Shown here one piece after another: positions 9,865 through 19,602 of a DNA stretch of 64,000 nt. The notes under the pieces were generated by a model. The model was not told the DNA's origin. It was given only the letters and a program-made list of their open reading frames with translations, and did no database searches. The DNA comes from Eubacterium oxidoreducens (GTDB lineage: Bacteria > Bacillota > Clostridia > Lachnospirales > Lachnospiraceae), in NCBI RefSeq assembly GCF_900104415.1, contig NZ_FMXR01000006.1, forward strand, positions 62,001 to 126,000. Direction: 5' to 3'. Each line of letters starts with the position of its first letter. Within the stretch, counting starts at the first letter, position 1. The position numbers and the translations under genes are program-made.

Positions 9865-11325
9865 ATGAAGAAGGTGTTATTTGTTGCTTCTGAATGTTCA
9901 CCTTTTGTAAAAACCGGTGGACTTGCGGATGTAGTCGGAGCACTTCCGAGAGAATTTAATAAAGAATACTGGGATGTTCGTGTTGTTCTTCCAAATTATT
10001 CGTGTATTCCCTGGGAATATAGAGAAAAGTTTGAATATATAACACATTTTTATATGAGCGTTGGTCCGTATATTCAGAATAAATATGTCGGAGTCTTACA
10101 ATATGAGCACAATGGTGTGACGTATTATTTTATTGACAATCAAGATTATTTTACCGGTTTTTATCCCTATGATTCGAATATTCGATTCGACCTTGAGAAG
10201 TTTATCTTTTTTGACAAAGCGGTTTTATCTATGCTTCCGCTTATTCAGTTCCAGCCGGATATTATCCATTGTCATGATTGGCAGACGGGGATGATTCCGG
10301 TTCTTATGAAAAATGAATTTATGGGTGATATGTTCTTTTGGGGAATGAAATCCATTATGACAATTCATAATCTTAAATTCCAAGGAAAATGGGATATTAA
10401 AACTTTTCAGGGATTTACCGGTCTTGGCGATGAATTCTTTACAAGTGATCGATTGGAATTCGAAAAAGGTGCCAATATGTTAAAAGGCGGTATTGTATAT
10501 GCTGATTATATAACTACGGTATCCAACAGCTATGCACATGAGATTCAGTCTGATTACTATGGTGAAGGGCTAGGCGGATTGTTGTATGCAAGACGAATGG
10601 ATATGCAGGGAATTGTAAATGGTATTGATTATTCGGAGTTTGATCCAAATACGGATTCGACTCTTGTACGCAATTATAATTCGGAAAATTTCAGGAAGTA
10701 CAAAATCAAAAATAAAGAAGCATTACAAGAAGAGCTTGGGTTAAATGTGGATAAAAAGGCATTTGTTATTGGTCTGATTTCACGCCTTACCGATCAAAAA
10801 GGTCTCGATCTTATTGATTATGCATTTCATTCTATAATGGATGAATTTACACAATTTGTTGTAATTGGAGTTGGCGAACAACGCTACGAAGATATGTTTC
10901 GTTATTATGAATCCGTATATCAAGGTCGCGTATCAGCTAATATTTATTATTCGGATGAACTTTCGCACAGAGTTTACGCAGGTTGTGATGCGTTTTTAAT
11001 GCCATCTAGGTTTGAACCATGTGGATTGTCACAAATGATTTCTATGAGATATGGAACGGTTCCGATTGTTCGCGAAACAGGCGGATTAAAAGATACGGTT
11101 CAGCCTTATAATGAATATATCCAACAAGGAAACGGATTTTCTTTTACGAATTACAATGGTGATGAAATGTTGCATATTATCAATTATGCAAAATCCATTT
11201 ACTTTAATAAAAAAGCAAAATGGAATAAGATTATAGAACGAGCCATGAAAACTGATTTTTCATGGAATGTTTCTCAAAATAAATATGAGAATCTGTATAA
11301 TTATTTGATTGGAGAATTTCGATAA
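9865..11325 (+). CDS. glgA: Glycogen synthase (ADP-glucose)
   Basis: Transfers glucose from ADP-glucose to growing alpha-1,4-glucan. The 486-residue GT5 enzyme shows the N-terminal substrate loop KTGGLADVVGALP near residues 15-27, the HDWQTG segment, and the C-terminal catalytic region with EPCGLSQMISMRYGTVPIVRETGGL. I start at the ATG at 9865, with GGAGG eight bases upstream; the frame is open back to 9727 but those codons overlap the previous gene in another frame. No other glg gene is in the window, so the rest of glycogen metabolism must be elsewhere. Confidence 0.96.
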   Translation: MKKVLFVASECSPFVKTGGLADVVGALPREFNKEYWDVRVVLPNYSCIPWEYREKFEYITHFYMSVGPYIQNKYVGVLQYEHNGVTYYFIDNQDYFTGFYPYDSNIRFDLEKFIFFDKAVLSMLPLIQFQPDIIHCHDWQTGMIPVLMKNEFMGDMFFWGMKSIMTIHNLKFQGKWDIKTFQGFTGLGDEFFTSDRLEFEKGANMLKGGIVYADYITTVSNSYAHEIQSDYYGEGLGGLLYARRMDMQGIVNGIDYSEFDPNTDSTLVRNYNSENFRKYKIKNKEALQEELGLNVDKKAFVIGLISRLTDQKGLDLIDYAFHSIMDEFTQFVVIGVGEQRYEDMFRYYESVYQGRVSANIYYSDELSHRVYAGCDAFLMPSRFEPCGLSQMISMRYGTVPIVRETGGLKDTVQPYNEYIQQGNGFSFTNYNGDEMLHIINYAKSIYFNKKAKWNKIIERAMKTDFSWNVSQNKYENLYNYLIGEFR

Positions 11326-11331
11326 TAATCC

Positions 11332-11364
11332 CCCCGAGCCGGCTTTTAAACCGTGCTCGGGGTT
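11332..11364 (+). terminator. Terminator-like hairpin after glgA
   Basis: A GC-rich stem (CCCCGAGC with GCTCGGGG, extended by CGG with CCG) lies seven bases after the glgA stop. The tail is only TTGT, so termination may be partial. Confidence 0.6.
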
Positions 11365-11397
11365 GTCATGAAATAAAAAGTAGGGAGAGTATTGCAC

Positions 11398-14148
11398 TTG
11401 GCTGCTAAGAAAAAATCAAGTCAATCATCAAAAAAGAGGAGAAACAAAAAGAAAAATAGCACAGTATCTTTTAAAAGCGAAGTCAGCCTTTGGCTCATTC
11501 TCGGAATTAGTGTATTTTTGTTCATTTGTAATTTCGGGATTGGTGGCAAGATTGGAACGCCAATTAGTTATTTCTTTTTTGGACTGTTTGGACTGTTAGC
11601 TTTTATTTTCCCGATTGTATTGTTTGTGGGAAGTGCTTTTTATTTATCGAATAAAGACAATCTACGAGCGATTATTAAGCTGGTGGCTTGTTTTGTATTC
11701 TTTATTTTTCTATGCGTTTTTTTACAGTTAATTTTATATGGAGATGAAGGAGCAACGTTATCTGATGCTTATTTTTATTGTGGAAGCAACAAAACAGGCG
11801 GAGGTGTCCTTGGAAGTGCGATTGCGAATGCGTTAGTTCCAAATATTGGACGAGTTGGTGCCTTTATTGTCGATTTTATAGTACTAATCATTTGTCTTGT
11901 TTTCATAACAGAAAAATCAATATTTGATGGACTGAAAAATGGCGGGGAAAGAGTATATTCTTCTGCCATGGAAGAACATGAGTTTCGTTCGCAGATTCGT
12001 CAGGAAAATGCCCAAAAACGGCGTGATGAAAGACGAATGAAACGTCGCGAAAAATATGCGCGCGGAGTAACTATGGATACGGATTTAAAAAAAGCAAATC
12101 ATGAGACGAATAAAGAAACGGAAAAAAACGAGTCTCCGATATTGTTTTCAGAACTATCCCTTCAGGAAGAACAAGGCTCACCGGTTTCGTTTGATTTAAA
12201 AACACAAACGAATACTTCACCTTCTGATGCTTTGACAGAGGTAACGCCGCAAACGCATTTTGAACCTGTAAATGAAATAGAACAACCGATAAAGGAAACG
12301 ATTACAGAACCGGAAAGCTTATTTGGAAAAAATGTAAAAAAAGAAACTTTAAAGCCGACTTTAGAAGAAGATGATGATGAATTCAACTGGGAATCTAATT
12401 CGCAGCAAGGTGGGCCGGTCTATGAAGAGGAATATCCGCCGCAAGAGACGCTCGATGAAGAAGAACATTCTAATAATGACCAGGCAACAAAAGAAGCCCA
12501 GACATCCGTAGATGATAATGATGTAAATGAAGATACTAAGGATTTGGATCAGTGGTCAACCCTGAGTGCGGATGAAGTTAATCCAGAAGGAGTAGCAGAA
12601 AAAGCTGGTACCCTAAAGGCAGCGGCTACTGCCGCAGAGGCTGCTTTTTCTACTTCCAAAAAGGCGCCATCCACGATTATTAAATATAAATTTCCGCCGG
12701 TTTCCTTGCTTTGCAAAGCGAAAAGTATGTCTGGAGATTCAAAAGCTCGTGTCCAGGAATTAGGAGACAAACTTATTCAGACTTTAAAAAGTTTTGGCGT
12801 AAATGTAAAACCCCACGGATATTCTCAAGGTCCGGCTGTTACTCGATATGAAGTTGAACCGGAGATGGGGGTGAAAGTCAGTAAGATATTAAATCTCGCC
12901 GATGATATCCAACTTAATCTGGCTGCAAAAGACATTCGAATCGAAGCACCAATTCCAGGCAAAGCGTTAATTGGTATAGAAATCCCAAATGAGAAAAATT
13001 CTATGGTTTCATTTCGGGAATTGATTGAATCTGAGACATTTAAAAATCATAATTCGAAGATTGCTTTTGCTGCCGGAAAAGATATTTCCGGTGAAGTAAT
13101 TGTGGCAGATATTGCTAAAATGCCACATATTTTGATAGCCGGTTCAACAGGATCCGGTAAGTCTGTTTGTATTAATACGATTGTTATGAGTATCTTGTAT
13201 CACGCAGATCCAAATGATGTTAAATTAATCATGGTTGATCCGAAAGTGGTGGAATTAAGCGTCTATAATGGGATTCCTCATTTGGCAATTCCGGTTGTAA
13301 CAGATCCTAAAAAGGCGGCTGCGGCACTTAACTGGGCAGTTGCAGAAATGACAAAAAGATATAATAAATTTGCTGAAATGGAAGTTCGAAACATTGCCGG
13401 ATTTAATGAAAAAGTTGAGGCCGGCGCAGTTGATGAAAACGGACAACCGCTGGAAAAAATGTATCAACTTGTAATTATTGTGGATGAGCTGGCAGATCTT
13501 ATGATGGTTTCAGCTTCTGAGGTAGAAGATTCCATTTGCCGTTTGGCACAGCTGGCAAGAGCTGCCGGTATTCATTTGGTTATTGCAACACAAAGACCAT
13601 CTGTTAATGTCATTACCGGGTTGATTAAAGCAAATATGCCGTCGCGTATTGCGTTTGCTGTTTCGTCAAGTATCGACTCAAGAACAATTCTAGATTCAAA
13701 TGGTGCAGAAAAATTATTAGGAAAAGGAGATATGTTGTATTTCCCGCAAGGGTACTCCAAACCGCTTCGTGTACAAGGGGCATTTGTTTCAGATGATGAA
13801 GTGAAGTCGGTTGTCGATTATATTAAAAAACAATATCCAAACGGAGCTTATGATGAGGCAGCGCAGCAAGGTATAGAACAAGCACATGCGCAGTCCAACA
13901 TGGAAGGAACTTCTGGAACGAACGGATCTGATCTGGATGTCTTGTTTACGGAAATTGGTTTTAATATTGCAGGAAACGAAACGGTATCGATCGGTAGTTT
14001 GCAACGAAATTATCGAATCGGTTTTAACCGCGCAGCCAGGATTATTGACCAACTGACAAGAGAAGGTGTGGTTGGACCTGAACGCGGAACGAAACCTAGA
14101 GAGGTTTTGATGTCTAAAGAAGAATTTGCGGCTAAATATCAAGTATAG
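11398..14148 (+). CDS. ftsK: DNA translocase FtsK/SpoIIIE
   Basis: Membrane-anchored hexameric ATPase that pumps chromosomal DNA through the division septum (or into the forespore). Seen in 916 residues: a basic N-terminus, four hydrophobic segments within about residues 30-180, a long acidic and repetitive linker (about 200-420), the motor with Walker A GSTGSGKS at 582-589 and a Walker B region ([12 protein letters not shown]), and a C-terminal winged-helix gamma domain (about 850-916) that reads orienting sequences. I prefer the TTG at 11398 because AGGGAGAG lies eight bases upstream; a TTG at 11392 is too close to it. Sequence alone does not separate FtsK from SpoIIIE. Confidence 0.95.
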   Translation: MAAKKKSSQSSKKRRNKKKNSTVSFKSEVSLWLILGISVFLFICNFGIGGKIGTPISYFFFGLFGLLAFIFPIVLFVGSAFYLSNKDNLRAIIKLVACFVFFIFLCVFLQLILYGDEGATLSDAYFYCGSNKTGGGVLGSAIANALVPNIGRVGAFIVDFIVLIICLVFITEKSIFDGLKNGGERVYSSAMEEHEFRSQIRQENAQKRRDERRMKRREKYARGVTMDTDLKKANHETNKETEKNESPILFSELSLQEEQGSPVSFDLKTQTNTSPSDALTEVTPQTHFEPVNEIEQPIKETITEPESLFGKNVKKETLKPTLEEDDDEFNWESNSQQGGPVYEEEYPPQETLDEEEHSNNDQATKEAQTSVDDNDVNEDTKDLDQWSTLSADEVNPEGVAEKAGTLKAAATAAEAAFSTSKKAPSTIIKYKFPPVSLLCKAKSMSGDSKARVQELGDKLIQTLKSFGVNVKPHGYSQGPAVTRYEVEPEMGVKVSKILNLADDIQLNLAAKDIRIEAPIPGKALIGIEIPNEKNSMVSFRELIESETFKNHNSKIAFAAGKDISGEVIVADIAKMPHILIAGSTGSGKSVCINTIVMSILYHADPNDVKLIMVDPKVVELSVYNGIPHLAIPVVTDPKKAAAALNWAVAEMTKRYNKFAEMEVRNIAGFNEKVEAGAVDENGQPLEKMYQLVIIVDELADLMMVSASEVEDSICRLAQLARAAGIHLVIATQRPSVNVITGLIKANMPSRIAFAVSSSIDSRTILDSNGAEKLLGKGDMLYFPQGYSKPLRVQGAFVSDDEVKSVVDYIKKQYPNGAYDEAAQQGIEQAHAQSNMEGTSGTNGSDLDVLFTEIGFNIAGNETVSIGSLQRNYRIGFNRAARIIDQLTREGVVGPERGTKPREVLMSKEEFAAKYQV

Positions 14149-14169
14149 TTTTCATTGAGGAGTAGGTTA

Positions 14170-15297
14170 ATGATTTGCAAAAAATGTGGGGCAAAGCTAA
14201 GGGACAATTGTATTTATTGTTCAAAGTGTGGGACAGAAGCAAGAATTGTGCCTGATTATAGCTTTGAAGATGATTATGTTGTGAATTTGGAAAAGGAAGA
14301 TAAACCAAAAGAAGTTACAGAAATACCACAGCAAGGAAGAAAAGAAAAAGCTTGTTCTAAGAAAAAGAAAAAGTGGATTCGGCTATTTATTTTAGTGATT
14401 GTAATAATCTGTTGCGTGATTCTTTTTACTGTTATATTGCTTCAAAGTAAATATCAAAAATCATATGATTGGCACTATTCACAGGGGTATGAAGCGTATG
14501 AAAAAGCAGATTATGATGCTGCTGTGGAACACTTTGAAGCTTGTATAGAGCTTGATGAAAGTCAGGCTTTGCCATATGTATATTTGGGGAAAATTGCGTT
14601 TAAATCCGATGATATCCAAGAAGCGATTTCCTATTATGAAAAAGCAATCGAAGCCGATTCGGATTGTGAAAAAGCCTATAAAGCTTTGAAAAGTTATTAT
14701 TCGGATAATGAAGATTATAATGCGATCAATAAATTAATGGAAGACGCATCGGATACGATCATTTCCAAAGTCTTTTCGGAGTATACGATTGATGCACCGG
14801 TAGCAAATCCAACATCCGGAACTTACGAAAATCTAATTATTGAATTTGAAGAATCCGACTATGAAATTTATTATACATTGAATGGAAAGTCGCCTAAGAC
14901 TTCCGGGAAAAAATATTCTGACCCCATCGTGATGGATGAAGAAGGGACATATACTCTTACGGCTGTTTCAAAAGATAGCCGGGGGATTTTTAGTAAAGAA
15001 GTATCCTTTGAGTATCAGGTGTCCTATAATGTGCCGGATATGCCACAGGTAAGTCCGGATGGTGGAACATTTGAAAGTCCGGCAACAATAACCATTACTG
15101 TGCCAAGCGGCTGCAGTGCATATTATTCGTGGAAGCAATCTGTTCCGGATGAAAATTCTACAAAGTACACGAAACCAATTCAAGTTCCCGAAGGTAATAA
15201 CATTTTGTCGGTTGTGATCATTTCGGATAATGGTATTTCGAGTGGAATTTTTCGAGGAAATTATGTATATTTACCGGATGTTTTAGAAGAAGAGTAA
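14170..15297 (+). CDS. Zinc-ribbon, TPR and chitobiase-type domain membrane protein
   Basis: Function unknown. In order: an N-terminal zinc ribbon (Cys3, Cys6, Cys17, Cys20), a polar stretch, one membrane segment (about residues 70-92) after a lysine cluster, two TPR-like repeats (about 100-180; ALPYVYLGKIAFKSDDIQEAISYYEKAIEAD), then two beta-sandwich repeats resembling the chitobiase/beta-hexosaminidase C-terminal domain (P..G.Y...I.....IYYTLNGKSP and P..GTFESPATITIT). By topology the ribbon is inside and the rest outside the cell. The ATG at 14170 has GAGGAG seven bases before it. It follows ftsK by 21 bases and may be co-transcribed. A surface or envelope-associated role is only an inference. 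Confidence 0.8.
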   Translation: MICKKCGAKLRDNCIYCSKCGTEARIVPDYSFEDDYVVNLEKEDKPKEVTEIPQQGRKEKACSKKKKKWIRLFILVIVIICCVILFTVILLQSKYQKSYDWHYSQGYEAYEKADYDAAVEHFEACIELDESQALPYVYLGKIAFKSDDIQEAISYYEKAIEADSDCEKAYKALKSYYSDNEDYNAINKLMEDASDTIISKVFSEYTIDAPVANPTSGTYENLIIEFEESDYEIYYTLNGKSPKTSGKKYSDPIVMDEEGTYTLTAVSKDSRGIFSKEVSFEYQVSYNVPDMPQVSPDGGTFESPATITITVPSGCSAYYSWKQSVPDENSTKYTKPIQVPEGNNILSVVIISDNGISSGIFRGNYVYLPDVLEEE

Positions 15298-15298
15298 G

Positions 15299-15330
15299 AA
15301 AAAAGCTGTGTACATATTTTGTACACAGCA
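15299..15330 (-). terminator. Terminator of xpt
   Basis: A perfect nine-base stem (GCTGTGTAC with GTACACAGC, 15306-15330) is followed on the minus strand by a run of T (A-run at 15299-15305 on the plus strand). It stops minus-strand transcripts; on the plus strand there is no T-run. Confidence 0.82.
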
Positions 15331-15342
15331 TCCTTATTCAGA

Positions 15343-15921
15343 TTATGATTCTTCTACAAATTCGATGATACCTTTACCAAGCTTTGCGATACGAGCAAGA
15401 GAATATACTTCAAATCCTTGCTCTTCAAGCTTGCCACGTCCCGGTTGGAATGATTTTTCAATCAGAATTCCGATTCCGGCAATCGTTGCGTGAGCTTTTC
15501 GCATTAATCGAATAGCCCCGGTTGCAGCTTCACCATTTGCAAGAAAGTCATCAATAATGAGCACATGATCATTTTCATTAACAAATTTCTTGGATAAGGT
15601 AAGCTCGTAACTGTTTTTTTTGGTAAATGAAACCACTTCTGTATGAAGAAGATTGTCATTTAAAATGCTAGATGGTGCTTTTTTGAGGATTAACATTGGT
15701 ACACCTAACGCTTGCGCAGTCATAAGAGCAGGAGCAATACCTGAACTTTCGATTGTTGCAACTTTTGTAATCTTGTAATCTTTGAAATGATTGGCAAATT
15801 CATTGCCGATTTGTTGCATAAGTGAGGCATCTACCTGATGATTGATAAAACTGTCAACTTTTAAAATGTTCTCATCTAATGCATTGCCGTCTTTTAATAT
15901 TTTCTCTTTTAATACTTCCAC
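15343..15921 (-). CDS. xpt: Xanthine phosphoribosyltransferase
   Basis: Salvages xanthine to XMP using PRPP. The 192 residues match the family length, and the PRPP-binding motif [16 protein letters not shown] is present. The start is GTG at 15921, with AGAGGTG (complement of 15929-15935) seven bases upstream. A likely promoter (TTTCCA, 17 bases, TATACT) sits at 15957-15985 on the minus strand. Unlike the Bacillus gene, it has no room for a purine riboswitch: the leader is only about 30 bases. It is the only minus-strand gene in the first 51 kb. Confidence 0.95.
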   Translation of the reverse strand: MEVLKEKILKDGNALDENILKVDSFINHQVDASLMQQIGNEFANHFKDYKITKVATIESSGIAPALMTAQALGVPMLILKKAPSSILNDNLLHTEVVSFTKKNSYELTLSKKFVNENDHVLIIDDFLANGEAATGAIRLMRKAHATIAGIGILIEKSFQPGRGKLEEQGFEVYSLARIAKLGKGIIEFVEES

Positions 15922-15956
15922 TAATCTGCACCTCTTATGTTATTTCTAATAGTTAC

Positions 15957-15985
15957 AGTATAAACAATTTGAATGAAAATGGAAA
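15957..15985 (-). promoter_or_regulatory. Likely promoter of xpt
   Basis: On the minus strand TTTCCA (complement of 15980-15985) and TATACT (complement of 15957-15962) are separated by 17 bases. The -35 is a four-of-six match, so confidence is moderate. Confidence 0.55.
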
Positions 15986-16034
15986 CAAAAAAATAAGTTC
16001 TCACTTTAAAATTATAAATTAAGGAGTTAATTAC

Positions 16035-17339
16035 ATGTATCGGATGGTTGATTTGATTGAAAAAAAGAAAAATAATAATGCTTTGACCAAAGAAGAAATC
16101 GAATTTGTAGTAAATGGATATACCAAAGGAGAGATTCCGGACTATCAGATGTCTGCAATGCTGATGGCAGTATATTTTTGTGGCATGGATTCGAACGAAC
16201 TTTTGATACTGACAAAAGCAATGAGAGATTCGGGAGATGTATTGGATTTGTCAGGGATAGATGGAGTTAAAGTAGATAAACATTCAACCGGAGGAGTGGG
16301 AGATAAGACGTCATTGGTTCTGATTCCGATTGTTGCAGCTTGTGGTGTACCTGTGGCAAAGATGTCAGGACGTGGACTGGGTCATACCGGTGGAACGATT
16401 GATAAGCTGGAATGTTTTGAGGGCTTTGATGTGAACCTGGATGCGCATGCATTCTTTGAACAAGTCAAACGCTATAAGATGGCAATTACCGGTCAATCCG
16501 GCAATCTTGCTCCGGCAGATAAACTTTTGTATGCATTGCGTGATGTTACCGGCACTGTCAATCATATTGCTTTGATTGCAAGTAGTATTATGAGCAAAAA
16601 ACTGGCTGCCGGTTGCGATGCAATCGTATTAGACGTCACATGGGGGAGCGGAGCTTTTATGAAAACAAAAGAGCAAGCAGAGCAATTAGCCAAATGTATG
16701 GTTGAAATTGGAAAAGCAGCCGGAAAAGAAACCGTTGCCGTCATATCCAATATGAACGAACCACTTGGCTATACGGTAGGAAATGCTGTAGAAGTGCAAG
16801 AAGCAATTGAAGCACTGAAAGGAAACGGGCCGCAAGATCTTATGGAAATTGTATTTTCGCTTGCAATTGAGATGATTTTGCTTGCGAAATTAGCGACCGA
16901 CCGAAAGGATGCACGCAGACAGATTGATGAGGCTATCAAAAGCGGTGCAGCTTTTGAAAAGCTTAGACAACTTGTTACCATTCAAAAAGGGTCGGATACA
17001 GCGATTAACAATCCGGACGAGTTACCTCAGGCAAAACATCGAATTCCTTTATATTCGAAAAAAACCGGGTATATTTCTAAGTGCGATGCCTTACAAGTTG
17101 GGCTGGTGTCCATGAAACTCGGCGGTGGACGAAAATCAAAGACAGATTGTATTGATCTTGCTGTTGGTGTAACCTTATGCAAAAAAATAAATGATTATGT
17201 TAAAGAGGGCGACGTATTAGCGTATATTCACAGCAACTATGAAAAAAATGAAGATATCTTATGTGAACTAGAGAGTGCATATGAAGTATCAGATTTTCCA
17301 ACTAATGAAGAACCGCTTATTTATAAAATTATATCTTAA
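16035..17339 (+). CDS. pdp: Pyrimidine-nucleoside phosphorylase
   Basis: Phosphorolyses uridine, thymidine and deoxyuridine to base and (deoxy)ribose-1-phosphate. The 434 residues match the thymidine/pyrimidine phosphorylase family, with the phosphate-binding KHSTGGVGDKTSL (about residues 81-93), GRGLGHTGGTIDKLE, and the C-terminal barrel-sandwich domain. The ATG at 16035 has AAGGAG eight bases upstream. It is divergent from xpt; both are nucleoside or base salvage genes. Whether it is strictly thymidine phosphorylase (deoA) cannot be settled; length and sequence favour the broader Pdp of Gram-positives. Confidence 0.93.
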   Translation: MYRMVDLIEKKKNNNALTKEEIEFVVNGYTKGEIPDYQMSAMLMAVYFCGMDSNELLILTKAMRDSGDVLDLSGIDGVKVDKHSTGGVGDKTSLVLIPIVAACGVPVAKMSGRGLGHTGGTIDKLECFEGFDVNLDAHAFFEQVKRYKMAITGQSGNLAPADKLLYALRDVTGTVNHIALIASSIMSKKLAAGCDAIVLDVTWGSGAFMKTKEQAEQLAKCMVEIGKAAGKETVAVISNMNEPLGYTVGNAVEVQEAIEALKGNGPQDLMEIVFSLAIEMILLAKLATDRKDARRQIDEAIKSGAAFEKLRQLVTIQKGSDTAINNPDELPQAKHRIPLYSKKTGYISKCDALQVGLVSMKLGGGRKSKTDCIDLAVGVTLCKKINDYVKEGDVLAYIHSNYEKNEDILCELESAYEVSDFPTNEEPLIYKIIS

Positions 17340-17407
17340 AATAAGGTGTATCTAATTAGCAAAAAATGGTATGATAGTAAAGATTATAACCAGAAAGGAT
17401 TACCTTT

Positions 17408-18421
17408 ATGAGTCTCGATGAATTATCCTTAGAGCTTCCAATCGAACATTTTGCTAATGTTTTTGGAAGCTGTGATTCCTATATGAAAATCATAGAACGT
17501 TCGCTTCGAGTTACGATGACTCTTCGTGATAGCCGCGTCAAGATTATCGGCAATGAGGCGGATGTTGCAAGTGCACAGAATGTAATTATGAAGCTGTTAG
17601 AGCTTTCAAGACGTGGTAATGATATCACAGAACAACAGGTTTGTTATGCTTTGGATATAGAAAAAGAAAAGTCCGATGTTGATCTTGCAAGCCTGGATGA
17701 TGATATTATCTGTCATACGGTTAATGGAAAGCCGGTAAAGCCAAAGACAGCCGGCCAGAAAAAGTATGTAGATTCTATTCGAAAACGCATGATTACGTTT
17801 GGAATCGGACCGGCCGGAACGGGTAAGACGTATCTTGCAATGGCAATGGCCATTACTGCATTTAAGAAGGAAGAAGTTTCCAGAATTATTTTGACTCGTC
17901 CGGCGATTGAAGCAGGCGAAAAGCTTGGCTTTTTACCGGGAGATTTGCAAAGTAAGATCGATCCTTATCTGCGTCCGTTATATGATGCACTTTATCAGAT
18001 TATGGGATCTGAGAGTTTTTTAAAGAATATGGAAAAAGGTTTAATTGAAGTTGCGCCGCTTGCTTATATGCGTGGTCGTACTTTAGATAATGCTTTTATC
18101 ATTTTAGACGAAGCGCAAAATACAACATCATCACAAATGAAGATGTTTTTGACCAGAATCGGTTTTGGATCAAAGGTTGTTGTGACTGGAGATGCGACGC
18201 AAAAAGATCTTCCGAAAGATGTCGTTTCCGGACTGGATGTTGCATCTAGAGTATTAAATAAAATTGATGATATTGCTTTTTGCAAACTTGACAGTAAAGA
18301 TGTTGTAAGACATCCATTAGTTCAAAAAATTGTAAAGGCTTACGAGGACTATGAAACAAAAAAAACAAAATCAAAAAGCATCAAAGCAGCAAACAAAGGA
18401 GCTAACAGCCACAGAAATTGA
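17408..18421 (+). CDS. phoH: PhoH family ATPase
   Basis: Cytoplasmic P-loop ATPase linked to RNA metabolism; its exact role is unsettled. The 337 residues contain an N-terminal KH-like region, the Walker A loop GIGPAGTGKTYLA near residues 134-146, and Walker B AFIILDEAQNTT. The gene starts the phoH / HD-membrane protein / ybeY block typical of Firmicutes. Its 3' end overlaps the next gene by 71 bases in another frame, indicating tight translational coupling or a longer-than-real start for the neighbour. Confidence 0.95.
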   Translation: MSLDELSLELPIEHFANVFGSCDSYMKIIERSLRVTMTLRDSRVKIIGNEADVASAQNVIMKLLELSRRGNDITEQQVCYALDIEKEKSDVDLASLDDDIICHTVNGKPVKPKTAGQKKYVDSIRKRMITFGIGPAGTGKTYLAMAMAITAFKKEEVSRIILTRPAIEAGEKLGFLPGDLQSKIDPYLRPLYDALYQIMGSESFLKNMEKGLIEVAPLAYMRGRTLDNAFIILDEAQNTTSSQMKMFLTRIGFGSKVVVTGDATQKDLPKDVVSGLDVASRVLNKIDDIAFCKLDSKDVVRHPLVQKIVKAYEDYETKKTKSKSIKAANKGANSHRN

Positions 18422-19601
18422 TGAATTACACGGAAAGTCCGGCAGAATTATTTGCCTGACTTTTCTGCTTGTTATCATGTTGGCATTTGCTTTGGTCGCA
18501 GGTCTATTTTTAAAACTGTATATAGATGAAGTGATTAGCCTGGTGATTTTCCAACTGTTTTTCTACCTTTTGGTATATGCACAGCTGGAAATAAAGCGTA
18601 AAGAGGCTGGAATCAAGGATTTAAATGCTCGAAAATATTACATGCTTGTATTGATTTACAGCATCGGCATGGCGTATGCTTTGCTATTAAATTTTCTGCC
18701 AAATCAGATTCAACCTTTTTTGCTGCTGGCGCTTTTGCTTGCATGCACAACCGATCAAATGATAGGGGTTACAGCGGGGATTTATTTTTCGATAGTGGCA
18801 TATTTTGTCAGCAACAATCCTTCCGTAATTTCACTGATTATTTCACTGAGCATCATTTGTGGTGGTATGACGATATACAAAGGGCTTTTAAATAAAACTT
18901 ATCGCAAACAGTTTTTTGTGATTTTATTTGTGATGTGTGTATTATTTGGATGTGTGGCAACCTATTATTATGAGGATGCTATTCGTTTCAAAATCCTGAT
19001 TTATATGCTGATCATGTCTGCTTTAAACGTGATTTTGGCTTGGATATTTATGCCAATTCTATCGTCAAAAAAACAAAATATAAACGAGGATACTTATCGG
19101 AAGATGTTAGAAGATGAATATCCTTTAAACAGTTTAATGAGACAGTCCTCGAAATTAGATTATGACCATGCCAAAAGAGTAAGCGATATTTGTGCAATTT
19201 GTGCAACCATTGTCGGAGCAGACAGTTCCTTAGCTGCTGCAGCCGGACTTTATTATAGAATCGGTCGTTTGGAAGGGGAACCGCATGTGCAAAATGGCGT
19301 TTTAATTGCTGCGCAATTTGATTTTCCTGCTGAAATTACGCAAATTTTAAGAGAATTTAATGGGGAAGAGCATTTGCCATCAACCGTAGAATCTGCTATC
19401 GTACAAATAGTAGATTTGGTTACGGCAAAATTTGATGTTTTAAGTGGGCAAAAAGCAACTAAAACTGAATGGAACCGTGAGATGATTGTTTATCAGGCAT
19501 TAAATGAGTATTCGGCAAAAGGAATGTATGATGAATCCGGACTTTCGATGAATCAATTTTTGAAGATTCGTGATTATCTTGTACATTTAGGAGGACAATA
19601 A
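18351..19601 (+). CDS. PgpH-like membrane protein with degraded HD domain
   Basis: Occupies the position of the 7TM-HD c-di-AMP phosphodiesterase (PgpH/YqfF) between phoH and ybeY, but is much shorter (416 against roughly 700 residues) and lacks the large extracellular domain. It has about seven hydrophobic segments (residues about 30-245) and a cytoplasmic HD-like domain (about 265-416). His273 (YDHAKRV) and a later Asp (QIVDLV) are kept, but the YYHDIGK motif reads YYRIGRL at 301-307, losing the HD pair, and the downstream histidines are also absent. It is therefore probably catalytically inactive as a phosphodiesterase (inference). The only usable early start is the ATG at 18351, inside phoH. 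Confidence 0.82.
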   Translation: MKQKKQNQKASKQQTKELTATEIDELHGKSGRIICLTFLLVIMLAFALVAGLFLKLYIDEVISLVIFQLFFYLLVYAQLEIKRKEAGIKDLNARKYYMLVLIYSIGMAYALLLNFLPNQIQPFLLLALLLACTTDQMIGVTAGIYFSIVAYFVSNNPSVISLIISLSIICGGMTIYKGLLNKTYRKQFFVILFVMCVLFGCVATYYYEDAIRFKILIYMLIMSALNVILAWIFMPILSSKKQNINEDTYRKMLEDEYPLNSLMRQSSKLDYDHAKRVSDICAICATIVGADSSLAAAAGLYYRIGRLEGEPHVQNGVLIAAQFDFPAEITQILREFNGEEHLPSTVESAIVQIVDLVTAKFDVLSGQKATKTEWNREMIVYQALNEYSAKGMYDESGLSMNQFLKIRDYLVHLGGQ

Positions 19602-19602
19602 G

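Noticed and set aside
16000-16034. Promoter for pdp at TATAAA (16013-16018)
   Set aside because: Transcription from it would begin past or inside the ribosome site at 16021-16026.
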